DNA of 19,805 bases, taken from assembly GCA_029780415.1 (NCBI GenBank), contig JAKOYN010000156.1:1-19805 (forward strand), in the 5' to 3' direction. Made by a program: the position numbers and the translations under genes. A model generated the notes under the pieces. It did no database searches. It saw nothing but the letters and a program-made list of their open reading frames with translations, and had not been told where the DNA came from. Below are positions 9,801 to 17,214 of this stretch, piece by piece. This DNA is from RXIX01 sp003989075 (GTDB taxonomy: Bacteria; Pseudomonadota; Gammaproteobacteria; Competibacterales; Competibacteraceae). Numbering within the stretch: position 1 is the stretch's first letter; every line of letters begins with the position of its first letter.

Positions 9801-10178
9801 GCAGCAGCATTTTGGGGTTGCTTGCTTAACTCGTCGCTTTTCTATTGGTACTACTCGCTTTTCTCTGACTGCGAGCATGTAAACGACGATCTAGTGAAAA
9901 CAATTCCGATCCCAGTTCATTGGGATGACCGACAGTGGACTGATTTATCCAAAGAGCTAAGCGTTGCACTAAAAACTCACGCGACTCGTAAGACTATCCG
10001 TACAAAACAAGGTCATGTAATCGAATACGATGAGATGAAAGCGTCTCGGGCTAAAGCATCAATCGACGAGATCGACTTGGCATTGGGGAAGCTCTTTAGC
10101 CTGACCACTGAAGAAACCGACTTCATCATCAACTACGACATCAAATACCGCATGGGCGGGGCGGATGAAGAAGAATGA
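6804..10178 (+). CDS. Eco57I/PglX-like N6-adenine DNA methyltransferase with C-terminal target-recognition region
   Basis: This large methyltransferase (1124 residues) probably methylates adenine in host DNA and sets the specificity of the upstream helicase-nuclease. A helical N-terminal region leads to MGAYYTKEDI (341-350), a signature shared with PglX/Eco57I-type enzymes. The AdoMet-binding motif I DPTCGSGAF is at 537-545 and the catalytic motif IV NPPY at 785-788, which marks a gamma-type N6-adenine enzyme. The region after NPPY is the expected target-recognition domain and has visibly lower GC than the catalytic part. A REP-like hairpin is translated in frame at residues 740-752. The start at ATG 6804 has GGAAG upstream and lies 21 bases after the helicase stop, indicating one operon. 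The stop overlaps the next start by ATGA. No nuclease motif was recognised, so cleavage is assigned to the partner. Confidence 0.92.
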   Translation: MTIDAARFQKLLDDFKLEQLFNELGWERPHLKPQAITVNGEAFTLTNVAHKRGVAVFRCSPDRAGRVPTRPLLLKIEKEAVKRAYEHLLVFADAGETMLTWLWVSRAPGQPTTTRSHTWRKGQNGESLRQKLSQIVWSLEEEEAITLTDVITGLRNAFDRDRISKSFYEKFKAQHEAFANFIEGLTAASDKAWYASLMLNRLMFVYFIQKKGFLDGDENYLAKRMAQVQAAAGKGKFHSFYRQFLRRLFHEGLGQAKGERNPELSRLIGDVPYLNGGLFDVHDLEATHPSIDIPDEAFERLFAFFDAWDWHLDDRPLASGKEINPDVLGYIFEKYINQKQMGAYYTKEDITGYIAKNTVVPHLIEQARERCKVAFEGESSMWNLLQADPDRYIYPAMKIGVIDAAGTVVPESALPDFVQAGMKDAKARMFERRYNLGEAVFYTAAGERGALPTETWREYVERRSRCLAVREQLAKGEVKSADALITLNLDICQFMQDVIDHATSPDLLRAVWQAIVGRVPSNGDLRQKFRHGITILDPTCGSGAFLFAALGVLEPLYEACLERMEGFIEDAKKLGKSGEKDFINVLAEVDKHPSRRYYIFKNIILHNLFGVDIMAEAVEICKLRLFLKLVSQVDVGRELEPLPDIDFNIRAGNTLVGYATEAQFDAANTLASDQTHRDEIKVRIADLADLFDRFREQQTVHGGKVTADDKRALRDKLSGLSLELDKYLSRDYGIDPDAVSPLPPGEGPGVRADFVTWRKSHQPFHWFAEFYGVMRAGGFDVVIGNPPYVVNSAQKVSYDLSRSGLNTLAAGNLYAYVFERSVQIANKQAPISLIVQLTAISSGRMKSLQDLLVERGSLLVLPYPRRPESMFDGVEMPVVILSSYPNIDHTLVTTRVGRMYGQERSHSLQTHAKVRHGTRLHGHRVGKLHTEIEKSIVGKIVAAKHSTRHLVARSGDHVVFYQEACRYWLKAQAGLPLFARNGEVMQPPHGRVFSATNENAAAFWGCLLNSSLFYWYYSLFSDCEHVNDDLVKTIPIPVHWDDRQWTDLSKELSVALKTHATRKTIRTKQGHVIEYDEMKASRAKASIDEIDLALGKLFSLTTEETDFIINYDIKYRMGGADEEE
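9021..9058. repeat. REP-like palindromic element inside the methyltransferase gene
   Basis: A perfect 10 bp inverted repeat CCCCTCTCCC/GGGAGAGGGG with a 3-base loop (9022-9044) is followed by the GC-rich tail CCGGGGGTGAGGG. This is the form of a widespread proteobacterial REP-type element, normally intergenic. Here it is read in frame as the low-complexity peptide PLPPGEGPGVR (about residues 741-751), between motif I and motif IV. I found no second copy in the window. Confidence 0.75.
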
Positions 10179-10426
10179 ATCGCTACACTCTGCATTTCAA
10201 ACCCCGCGTGGAAAAGGATATGCGGGCCTTGTCTCGCGAAGACCGGGAACGGATATTGACCGCTATCGAGCGGTTGAGTGTGGACCTGCAAGGTGATGTG
10301 AAACAGTTGACCGATTTCACCCCCGAATATCGCTTGCGGGTCGGAAGCTACCGCGTCCTGTTTGAAATCGTGGACAGTACCATCGTTGTCTATCGTGTCT
10401 TGCACCGCCGTGAAGCTTATCGCTGA
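10175..10426 (+). CDS. RelE/ParE-superfamily toxin
   Basis: An 83-residue basic protein with the RelE fold signature: an N-terminal helical pair (VEKDMRALSREDRERILTAI), then YRLRVGSYRVLFEI and a C-terminal VYRVLHRREAYR. Family members are mostly ribosome-dependent mRNA interferases, or gyrase poisons in the ParE branch; the sequence alone does not decide between these. The ATG overlaps the methyltransferase stop (ATGA at 10175-10178), so translation is probably coupled to that gene. The antitoxin candidate follows 10 bases after the stop, giving toxin-first order as in higBA-type loci. I see no separate promoter between the methyltransferase and this gene. Confidence 0.88.
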   Translation: MNRYTLHFKPRVEKDMRALSREDRERILTAIERLSVDLQGDVKQLTDFTPEYRLRVGSYRVLFEIVDSTIVVYRVLHRREAYR

Positions 10427-10436
10427 GGAACCCGCC

Positions 10437-10640
10437 ATGATCGAACTGCATCCTGAATACCTGACCCGTCACGGCAAACCGGCCTTTGCCGTCCTGCCCA
10501 TCGAAGAATTCGACCGCCTCAAACACTACCTGGAAGATCTGGAGGATCTGCTGGCGCTGCGCCAGGTCAAAGCCGCTGAAGAAGCGAGTCCGACATTGGG
10601 TATCGACGAACTACGCCGGCGTCTTGATGGCGCGGACTGA
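10437..10640 (+). CDS. Phd/YefM-like antitoxin of the RelE-like toxin
   Basis: A 67-residue acidic protein starting MIELHPEYLTRHGKPAFAVL. The segment GKPAFAVLPIEEFDRLKHYL (about residues 13-32) matches the pattern of Phd/YefM/RelB-type antitoxins, with an N-terminal fold and a charged helical C-terminus (DLEDLLALRQ...DELRRRLDGAD) expected to wrap the toxin. ATG 10437 is preferred over upstream in-frame codons because it follows GAGGAA at a good distance and only 10 bases after the toxin stop. It should neutralise the upstream toxin and may autoregulate. The family assignment rests on pattern recognition of a short protein. Confidence 0.8.
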   Translation: MIELHPEYLTRHGKPAFAVLPIEEFDRLKHYLEDLEDLLALRQVKAAEEASPTLGIDELRRRLDGAD

Positions 10641-10658
10641 GGCCCGACCCGACCCAAC

Positions 10659-11156
10659 ATGAAACCCGCCCCCATCACCTTGCCTCCCGCCTGCGCCCAG
10701 CGCGCCGGGCCTGAACTCGCCGCCCGAATCGTCGGCGCTGGCGAAATGGCATTGCTGGCGGAACCGCTGCTCGGCCTCATCGCCTCCCGCGCATGCCCCG
10801 GCCACATCCTGCTCGAAACCCTCGACCGCATACCGGAATGGATCAAGGCCGGGCGCGTGATCATCAGCGGCTTCCACTCACCGCTGGAACAGCAGGTGCT
10901 GCGCTCCGTGCTCCGGCGCAAGGGCCGCATAGTCAAGGTGCTAGCGCGCGGCATGACCGACTACCGCCCAACGGCGGAAGAACGCGAACCGCTGGCCGCC
11001 GGTCGGATGCTGGTTATCACCGCCTGCCCACCCAAAATCCAGCGCACCACCCGCGAAACCGCACTGGCGCGCAATCGCCTGGTATTGGCTCTCGCCAGCG
11101 AGATCACCGCGCCCTATGTCACAGCGAACAGCCCGCTGATGCTATGGCTGAAATAA
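10659..11156 (+). CDS. Single-domain DprA/Smf-like SLOG protein
   Basis: A 165-residue protein resembling the Rossmann-like core of DprA but without the flanking SAM and winged-helix domains. Recognisable parts are VIISGFHSPLEQQVLRSVL (about 67-85), in place of the DprA SG.a.GiD turn, then RIVKVLARGM (90-99), GRMLVITACPP (115-125) and the RNRLVLALA segment (139-147) that mirrors the RNR..aaLs of DprA. SLOG proteins bind nucleotides or single-stranded DNA. It starts 18 bases after the antitoxin stop, so it probably shares the operon, although its Shine-Dalgarno is poor. Its last 31 codons are duplicated downstream at 11978-12073. Its role in this locus is unknown; a sensor or DNA-handling accessory to restriction is only an inference. 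Confidence 0.75.
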   Translation: MKPAPITLPPACAQRAGPELAARIVGAGEMALLAEPLLGLIASRACPGHILLETLDRIPEWIKAGRVIISGFHSPLEQQVLRSVLRRKGRIVKVLARGMTDYRPTAEEREPLAAGRMLVITACPPKIQRTTRETALARNRLVLALASEITAPYVTANSPLMLWLK

Positions 11157-11225
11157 CCAAGAACCGATGTGTTGAAAGCTTTTCCTGGGTGCGCGATGGC
11201 TGTACCTGGCGCACCACAGACAAAC

Positions 11226-11256
11226 AAAAAGGGCCTGGCATTTCTGCCAAGCCCTT
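11226..11256 (-). terminator. Duplicated tRNA-Asn terminator (left copy)
   Basis: Read on the minus strand, AAGGGC and TGGCA pair with TGCCA and GCCCTT around GAAA, and TTTTTG follows. It is the duplicate of the functional tRNA-Asn terminator. Here it lies downstream of the minus-strand toxin gene ending at 11310, so it could now terminate that toxin-antitoxin transcript. Confidence 0.8.
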
Positions 11257-11264
11257 GCTTCATC

Positions 11265-11315
11265 TGGCTCCCCGGGACGGACTCGAACCGCCGACCCAGT
11301 GATGAACAGTCACTT
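11265..11315 (-). pseudogene. tRNA-Asn 3' fragment (truncated, non-functional)
   Basis: Fifty-one bases identical, apart from one change next to the anticodon, to the 3' part of the intact tRNA-Asn at 12183-12258. The match runs from the 5' side of the anticodon stem to the encoded CCA. The D arm and 5' acceptor strand are missing and are replaced by the end of the toxin gene, so no tRNA can form. It looks like the displaced half of an attachment site. Confidence 0.92.
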
Positions 11316-11570
11316 CCGGTACGCCCCTTGTCTGCTAGCAATACGTACTATTGAAACCAGCGCCGCCGCGTCATCAATAGTGAACACCACGCGATAGTCC
11401 CCTACCCGTAGCCGATAGCCATCGCTGGAACCGGTCATTTTGATAACCCCGAAATGCCGGGGGTTTTCCGCCAGGGTGTCTATAGCCGCCGCTACCCGCT
11501 GTTTGGTAGCGGGGCGGAGCGCGTCAAACGCCTTGCCTGCCGCCCGTTCGATGCGTATCCGGTACGTCAT
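11310..11570 (-). CDS. RelE/ParE-superfamily toxin, second system
   Basis: An 86-residue protein with the RelE-type core: RIERAAGKAFDALRPATKQR at the N-terminus, YRLRVGDYRVVFTI in the middle (matching the first toxin almost word for word in the YRLRVG.YRV segment) and IVRIASRQGAYRK at the end. It overlaps the upstream antitoxin by 4 bases (ATGA), indicating translational coupling. Its final Lys codon and TGA stop lie inside the tRNA-Asn fragment, so the C-terminus was completed by the junction sequence. Length and ending still look normal for the family, so it is probably intact. The exact molecular target (mRNA or gyrase) cannot be told from sequence. Confidence 0.87.
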   Translation of the reverse strand: MTYRIRIERAAGKAFDALRPATKQRVAAAIDTLAENPRHFGVIKMTGSSDGYRLRVGDYRVVFTIDDAAALVSIVRIASRQGAYRK

Positions 11571-11851
11571 AACCCGTTGCGGGTCTTGACGGCTTGCCAG
11601 TCCTCAAAATCGCCGCTACCCGCCCGCGCCAAGGCCGCTTGGTCATCCGCATCATCATCGGTCCGATAGTCGTTACGAGCGCGTTCAATGAATGCATCCA
11701 GGTCCGCTTTGGTTATCCGCCAGTCCGTGCCGATACGAAACCCGCCAAGTATTCCCGCCCGCAACCGTTGTCGCAACGTAGAAGGGTCAACCTTCAGCAT
11801 CGCCGCCGCTTCCGCTACCGTGAATACCTCATTCATGTCGTCACCACCCAT
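11567..11851 (-). CDS. Excisionase-type HTH antitoxin of the second system
   Basis: A 94-residue protein with an N-terminal MerR/excisionase-like helix-turn-helix (FTVAEAAAMLKVDPSTLRQR then WRITKADLDAFIERA, about residues 9-60) and an acidic C-terminal tail rich in Asp and Ala (about 64-90) suited to toxin binding. ATG 11851 has GAGG seven bases upstream. An alternative ATG at 11836 has GGTGG at similar spacing, so the start is not settled. It precedes its toxin, opposite to the first system. The DNA-binding domain implies autoregulation of the promoter just upstream. An excisionase role was considered, but no integrase is present and the coupled RelE-like gene favours an antitoxin. Confidence 0.82.
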   Translation of the reverse strand: MGGDDMNEVFTVAEAAAMLKVDPSTLRQRLRAGILGGFRIGTDWRITKADLDAFIERARNDYRTDDDADDQAALARAGSGDFEDWQAVKTRNGL

Positions 11852-11872
11852 TAGCCAACCTCAATATCTGTA

Positions 11873-11901
11873 ACTGTAAAGGGTAAGCGATAGAAAAGCA
11901 A
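11873..11901 (-). promoter_or_regulatory. Candidate promoter of the second toxin-antitoxin operon
   Basis: On the minus strand TTGCTT (11901-11896) is followed after 17 bases by TACAGT (11878-11873), each a 4-of-6 match, ending 22 bases before the antitoxin ATG. Immediately beyond the -35 are two adjacent 9-base repeats, TTTAGCGAG and TTTAGCGGG (11902-11919 on the plus strand), which could be an operator for the HTH antitoxin. Confidence 0.4.
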
Positions 11902-11977
11902 TTTAGCGAGTTTAGCGGGTTATGTTATGCCTGAAAGAAGAATTCCCGATGAGTCAATGAGAAGAAGGTAGGGTAGC

Positions 11978-12073
11978 GCACTGGCGCGCAACCGCCTGGT
12001 ATTGGCTCTCGCCAGCGAGATCACCGCGCCCTATGTCACGGCGGACAGCCCGCTGATGCTATGGCTGAAATAA
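11978..12073 (+). pseudogene. Orphan 3' remnant of the DprA-like gene
   Basis: Thirty-one codons plus stop match the C-terminus of the 165-residue DprA-like protein (ALARNRLVLALASEIT ... LMLWLK) with one amino-acid change, Asn to Asp. There is no start codon or upstream domain, so it is a duplication remnant and not a gene. Confidence 0.88.
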
Positions 12074-12143
12074 CCAAGAACCGATGTGTTGAAAGCTTTT
12101 CCTGGGTGCGCGATGGCTGTACCTGGCGCACCTACAGACAAAC

Positions 12144-12174
12144 AAAAAGGGCCTGGCATTTCTGCCAAGCCCTT
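12144..12174 (-). terminator. Intrinsic terminator of tRNA-Asn
   Basis: On the minus strand, AAGGGC-TTGGCA pairs with TGCCA-GGCCCTT around GAAA, and TTTTTG follows directly. It lies 9 bases beyond the CCA end of tRNA-Asn and is the expected end of that transcript. Confidence 0.88.
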
Positions 12175-12182
12175 GTTTCATC

Positions 12183-12258
<76 letters not shown>

Positions 12259-12273
12259 ATTAAAGAGAACGCG

Positions 12274-12302
12274 ATTTTAGGGATCCCCGGCAGCGCTGTC
12301 AA
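12274..12302 (-). promoter_or_regulatory. Promoter of tRNA-Asn
   Basis: On the minus strand a perfect -35 TTGACA (12302-12297), exactly 17 bases, then TAAAAT (12279-12274), a 5-of-6 match to the -10 consensus. It ends 15 bases before the tRNA. It is the strongest promoter-like sequence in the window and lies just past the aminotransferase stop codon. Confidence 0.85.
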
Positions 12303-12309
12303 TCCCCGC

Positions 12310-13494
12310 TTAGCGCGAGATAACCTGCTGGATACGTTCCAGCGCCTTGGTCAGATTAGCCATACTGGTCGCAAAGGAAATGCGCATACAGCCTTCAGCG
12401 CCAAAGGCTGAGCCGGGCACCAGCGCCACGCCACCCTCGTTAAGCAGCAGTTCCGCCAGCGCCAGATCATTGGCCAGCCCCAACCGCGTGATGACCTTCT
12501 GGAAACTGGGGAAGGAATAGAACGTCCCATCAGCCGGCACCACCTCGACGCCGTCCATCGCCTGCAGCGTGGCGCAGACATAATCATGACGCTCCCTGAA
12601 AGCCCGGTTCATCACCGCGATGCAGGATTGATCGCCATTCAGCGCGGCTTCCGCCGCCACCTGGGAAATCGAAGTCGGGTTGGAGGTGCTCTGCGACTGA
12701 ATATTGGTCATGGCCGCGATCAGATCCTTCGGACCGCCACAGTAGCCAATTCGCCAACCGGTCATGGAATAAGCCTTGGAAACGCCATTGAGCACAATGG
12801 TGCGCTCATACAGATCCGGGCACACGTTGAGGATGTTATGGAACTTCTCCTCGGTCCACAGGATATGCTCGTACATATCATCGGTGGCGATGTACACCTG
12901 CGGATGGCGGCGCAGCACCTCGCCCAGCGCAGTCAGTTCAGCAGCGCTATAGGCGACGCCGGTCGGGTTGGACGGACTGTTGATCACCACCAGCTTGGTG
13001 CGCGGAGTGATGGCCGCTTCCAGTTGCGCAGCGCTGATCTTGAAATGCTGCTCGACGCCCGCCTCGACGATCACCGGCACGCCATCAGCCAGCAGCACCA
13101 TGTCCGGATAGGACACCCAGTACGGCGCAGGAATGACCACCTCATCGCCGGCGTTCAGCAGCGCCTGGGCCAGATTGTAGAAACTCTGCTTGCCGCCGCA
13201 GGACACCAGGATCTGCTTAGGCTCATAGCTCAGGCCGTTATCGCGCTGGAACTTGGCGATGATGGCTTTCTTCAGGCTGGCGGTGCCGTCCACCGGAGTG
13301 TACTTGGTAAAGCCGCTGTTGATCGCCTGGATCGCAGCGGCTTTGATGAAATCGGGCGTATCGAAATCCGGCTCGCCCGCGCCCAGGCCCACCACATCCT
13401 TGCCGGCGGCTTTCAATTCATTGGCCTTGGCCGTTACCGCCAGGGTGGGAGAGGGCTTGATGCGCTGTACACGTTCGGAAAGCGGGGTGCTCAC
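12310..13494 (-). CDS. Pyridoxal-phosphate aminotransferase, aspartate aminotransferase class Ib
   Basis: A cytoplasmic class I aminotransferase of 394 residues, most likely aspartate:2-oxoglutarate specific, though this subfamily includes enzymes accepting aromatic amino acids or prephenate. Visible motifs are GAGEPDFDTP near residue 40, the substrate-binding NSPSNPTG, and the PLP-lysine motif SKAYSMTGWRIGY. The start is GTG 13494, chosen over the longer open frame because AGGAG lies six bases upstream and the family N-terminus (STPLSERVQRIKPSPT) begins there. It is divergent from uvrB. A promoter-like TTGGCC, 16 bases, TATTAT (13610-13583, minus) could drive it. The tRNA-Asn unit follows on the same strand. 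Confidence 0.93.
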   Translation of the reverse strand: MSTPLSERVQRIKPSPTLAVTAKANELKAAGKDVVGLGAGEPDFDTPDFIKAAAIQAINSGFTKYTPVDGTASLKKAIIAKFQRDNGLSYEPKQILVSCGGKQSFYNLAQALLNAGDEVVIPAPYWVSYPDMVLLADGVPVIVEAGVEQHFKISAAQLEAAITPRTKLVVINSPSNPTGVAYSAAELTALGEVLRRHPQVYIATDDMYEHILWTEEKFHNILNVCPDLYERTIVLNGVSKAYSMTGWRIGYCGGPKDLIAAMTNIQSQSTSNPTSISQVAAEAALNGDQSCIAVMNRAFRERHDYVCATLQAMDGVEVVPADGTFYSFPSFQKVITRLGLANDLALAELLLNEGGVALVPGSAFGAEGCMRISFATSMANLTKALERIQQVISR

Positions 13495-13582
13495 GGCGGA
13501 CTCCTGGACAGTGGCCAAGCGGCCAACAGGTTGAACAAAGGGTAAAAGGTCGGTTGAACAGAAGGATTGCACGGGATGTCGG

Positions 13583-13610
13583 ATAATACTGAAATTTTTC
13601 GCCCGGCCAA
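13583..13610 (-). promoter_or_regulatory. Candidate promoter of the aminotransferase gene
   Basis: On the minus strand TTGGCC (4 of 6) is followed after 16 bases by TATTAT (5 of 6), about 89 bases before the GTG start. It overlaps the uvrB leader; the same AT patch supplies a GATAAT-like -10 on the plus strand, but with no convincing -35 for uvrB. Confidence 0.35.
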
Positions 13611-13616
13611 ACTCCC

Positions 13617-15641
<2,025 letters not shown>

Positions 15642-15759
15642 GGATACCGCAGCAAGGGCAGCGACCCGGGGTTACTGAACGTGGTGTAATGCGGCCTGTC
15701 GCCTTGCCGTCCACCGTTCAACCTTTGACCGCCCTGTAGCCCCGTGCCGGATCGTACCC

Positions 15760-17199
15760 ATGGACGACCACTCCAGCTTTCGCCATTCCGCCTTTACCTT
15801 CAAACGCCCGTCGCTGAGTCCCGACGATCAGGTTCAGGATTCCTGTCGCTCACGGGTGCCGCCCGCAATGCGCTGGCCGCTGCGGCTGGCCGCCCTGGGT
15901 CTGGGTCTGTATCTGCTGTTGTCGGATAACCTGCTGGTTACACTGGGTATTCCCTACAACGTGCCCGGCGGTGCGTTCCCGTTCAAGATTCACCCGGGCA
16001 CCTACTGCATTGCCCTGGGTTTTGTGCTGCTGCTGCGCGGCAATCCCTGGCGCCAGTTGTGCGAGCTGTTTCGACTATCGCCGCCCCTGACCAGCCTGGC
16101 GCTGACGACCACGGTGATCATGGTGTATGCCGCGATCCAGTTTGGCACGTCCGGGACAGGTTTTTTCATCGATACCCTGCTGGCGCCGACCCTTCTGGGT
16201 CTGCTGCTGCTGCGTGCGCCAGTGGCACAGCGGCAAACGCTGTTTTGGGTTGCCTTGGTGCTATTGAGCCTTAATGCCGTGGTCGGCATTGGCGAAGCGC
16301 TGGCCGGTAAGCGGCTGACGCCGTACATGGCCGGCGGTGAAGTGCTGGTTGAGGATTTTTTTCGCGCGACGTCTCTGGGTGGGCATCCACTGGGTAATGC
16401 GCTGCGCACCTCGGTAATGCTGTTTGCTGCGCTGATTCTGCCGCTGAACCTGCGCGTGCCGCTGATTCTGCTGTTTACAATCGCCCTGCTCGCCTTTGGC
16501 AGCCGGGCGGCGCTGGCGATTAGCGGTCTGCTGCTGGCGCTGTGGGCCGGGGCACGTTTCATGAGTGACCTGAACGCCCGTCGCATCGAGCCGCCGCTGG
16601 CGCTGGGCGTAGCCGCGCTGGCGCTGCTGGCGCCGGTGGTGCTGGTGGCGATCGCCGCACAACTCGGTCTGGGCGAGCGCATCGTGCATGAATTCCGCTG
16701 GGATGACAGCGCGCAGTCACGGCTGCTGGCTTTCAAGATCTTCGACTATGCCAGTCCTCAGGAGCTGCTGTGGGGCATGGGGCCGGCACGCATCGAATGG
16801 TCGCTGGACCAGCTCAAGCATTCGACGATTCTCAACGATATCGAGAACTTCTGGATTCTGCTGCTGTTGCAGGTAGGCATCATCCCGTTCCTGTTTCTGG
16901 CCGGTGCGCTGCTGTCGACCCTGGCCAGTCTGGCCTGGCGGCAGCCGATGCCGCTGCGCTTGGCAGTGCTGGTGTTCCTGGTGCTGACCTCCAGCAATAA
17001 TTCACTGGCCACCAAATCGCAAAGTCTGGCGATTCTGGTGGCGATCATGCTCGGTGCGGCAGCGGTAGCGCGTTGCCAGCAGGCACCGCAGGCACTGCAG
17101 GCACCGCGCACAACCTTGACCGTTGCCGATACCGTGCCGTCCCGGATGGGCAGCCGCTTCCGGGTGCTGGCCCGTTCCCGGTCCCGGGAGACGCACTGA
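15760..17199 (+). CDS. VpsF-like polysaccharide biosynthesis membrane protein (O-antigen ligase/polymerase type)
   Basis: A 479-residue inner-membrane protein with about ten hydrophobic segments starting near residue 40 and a basic C-terminal tail. It carries FRATSLGGHPLGNA (201-214) and AFGSRAAL (245-252), which match what I know of the VpsF group and more broadly the Wzy/WaaL superfamily, proteins that polymerise or ligate lipid-linked glycan repeats on the periplasmic side. The neighbouring deacetylase and BY-kinase-like genes support exopolysaccharide assembly. ATG 15760 has little Shine-Dalgarno. The 118 bases between uvrB and this gene contain no clear terminator or promoter. It converges with the minus-strand set, with only 15 bases between the stop codons. 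The family call is by motif; substrate and step are unknown. Confidence 0.8.
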   Translation: MDDHSSFRHSAFTFKRPSLSPDDQVQDSCRSRVPPAMRWPLRLAALGLGLYLLLSDNLLVTLGIPYNVPGGAFPFKIHPGTYCIALGFVLLLRGNPWRQLCELFRLSPPLTSLALTTTVIMVYAAIQFGTSGTGFFIDTLLAPTLLGLLLLRAPVAQRQTLFWVALVLLSLNAVVGIGEALAGKRLTPYMAGGEVLVEDFFRATSLGGHPLGNALRTSVMLFAALILPLNLRVPLILLFTIALLAFGSRAALAISGLLLALWAGARFMSDLNARRIEPPLALGVAALALLAPVVLVAIAAQLGLGERIVHEFRWDDSAQSRLLAFKIFDYASPQELLWGMGPARIEWSLDQLKHSTILNDIENFWILLLLQVGIIPFLFLAGALLSTLASLAWRQPMPLRLAVLVFLVLTSSNNSLATKSQSLAILVAIMLGAAAVARCQQAPQALQAPRTTLTVADTVPSRMGSRFRVLARSRSRETH

Positions 17200-17214
17200 G
17201 CGCTGTAGGGCGGA

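Larger units (their letters stand above)
11060..11315. repeat. Left copy of ~256 bp direct repeat (DprA-like 3' end, terminator, tRNA-Asn 3' part)
   Basis: This segment matches 11977-12233 with, by eye, five substitutions and a one-base indel. It contains the last codons of the DprA-like gene, the minus-strand terminator hairpin and 51 bases of tRNA-Asn. Both copies have the same orientation and flank the second toxin-antitoxin pair. Confidence 0.93.

Noticed and set aside
3402..10178. Calling the first two genes a DISARM or BREX system
   Set aside because: Motor and methylase domains are similar, but none of the defining extra genes (drmA, drmB, pglZ, brxC) occurs in the window.
11265..11340. 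A second functional tRNA-Asn
   Set aside because: Only the 3' 51 bases are present; the D arm and 5' acceptor strand are absent, so no cloverleaf forms.
12586..13545. Plus-strand frame of 319 codons opposite the aminotransferase
   Set aside because: The aminotransferase on the other strand has all catalytic motifs; the plus frame is His/Arg-rich shadow sequence.
15642..15759. Terminator or promoter between uvrB and the VpsF-like gene
   Set aside because: A bulged inverted repeat (GCAAGG/CCTTGC with CGAC/GTCG) is present but has a large loop and no T-run; TTGACC near 15726 has no matching -10.
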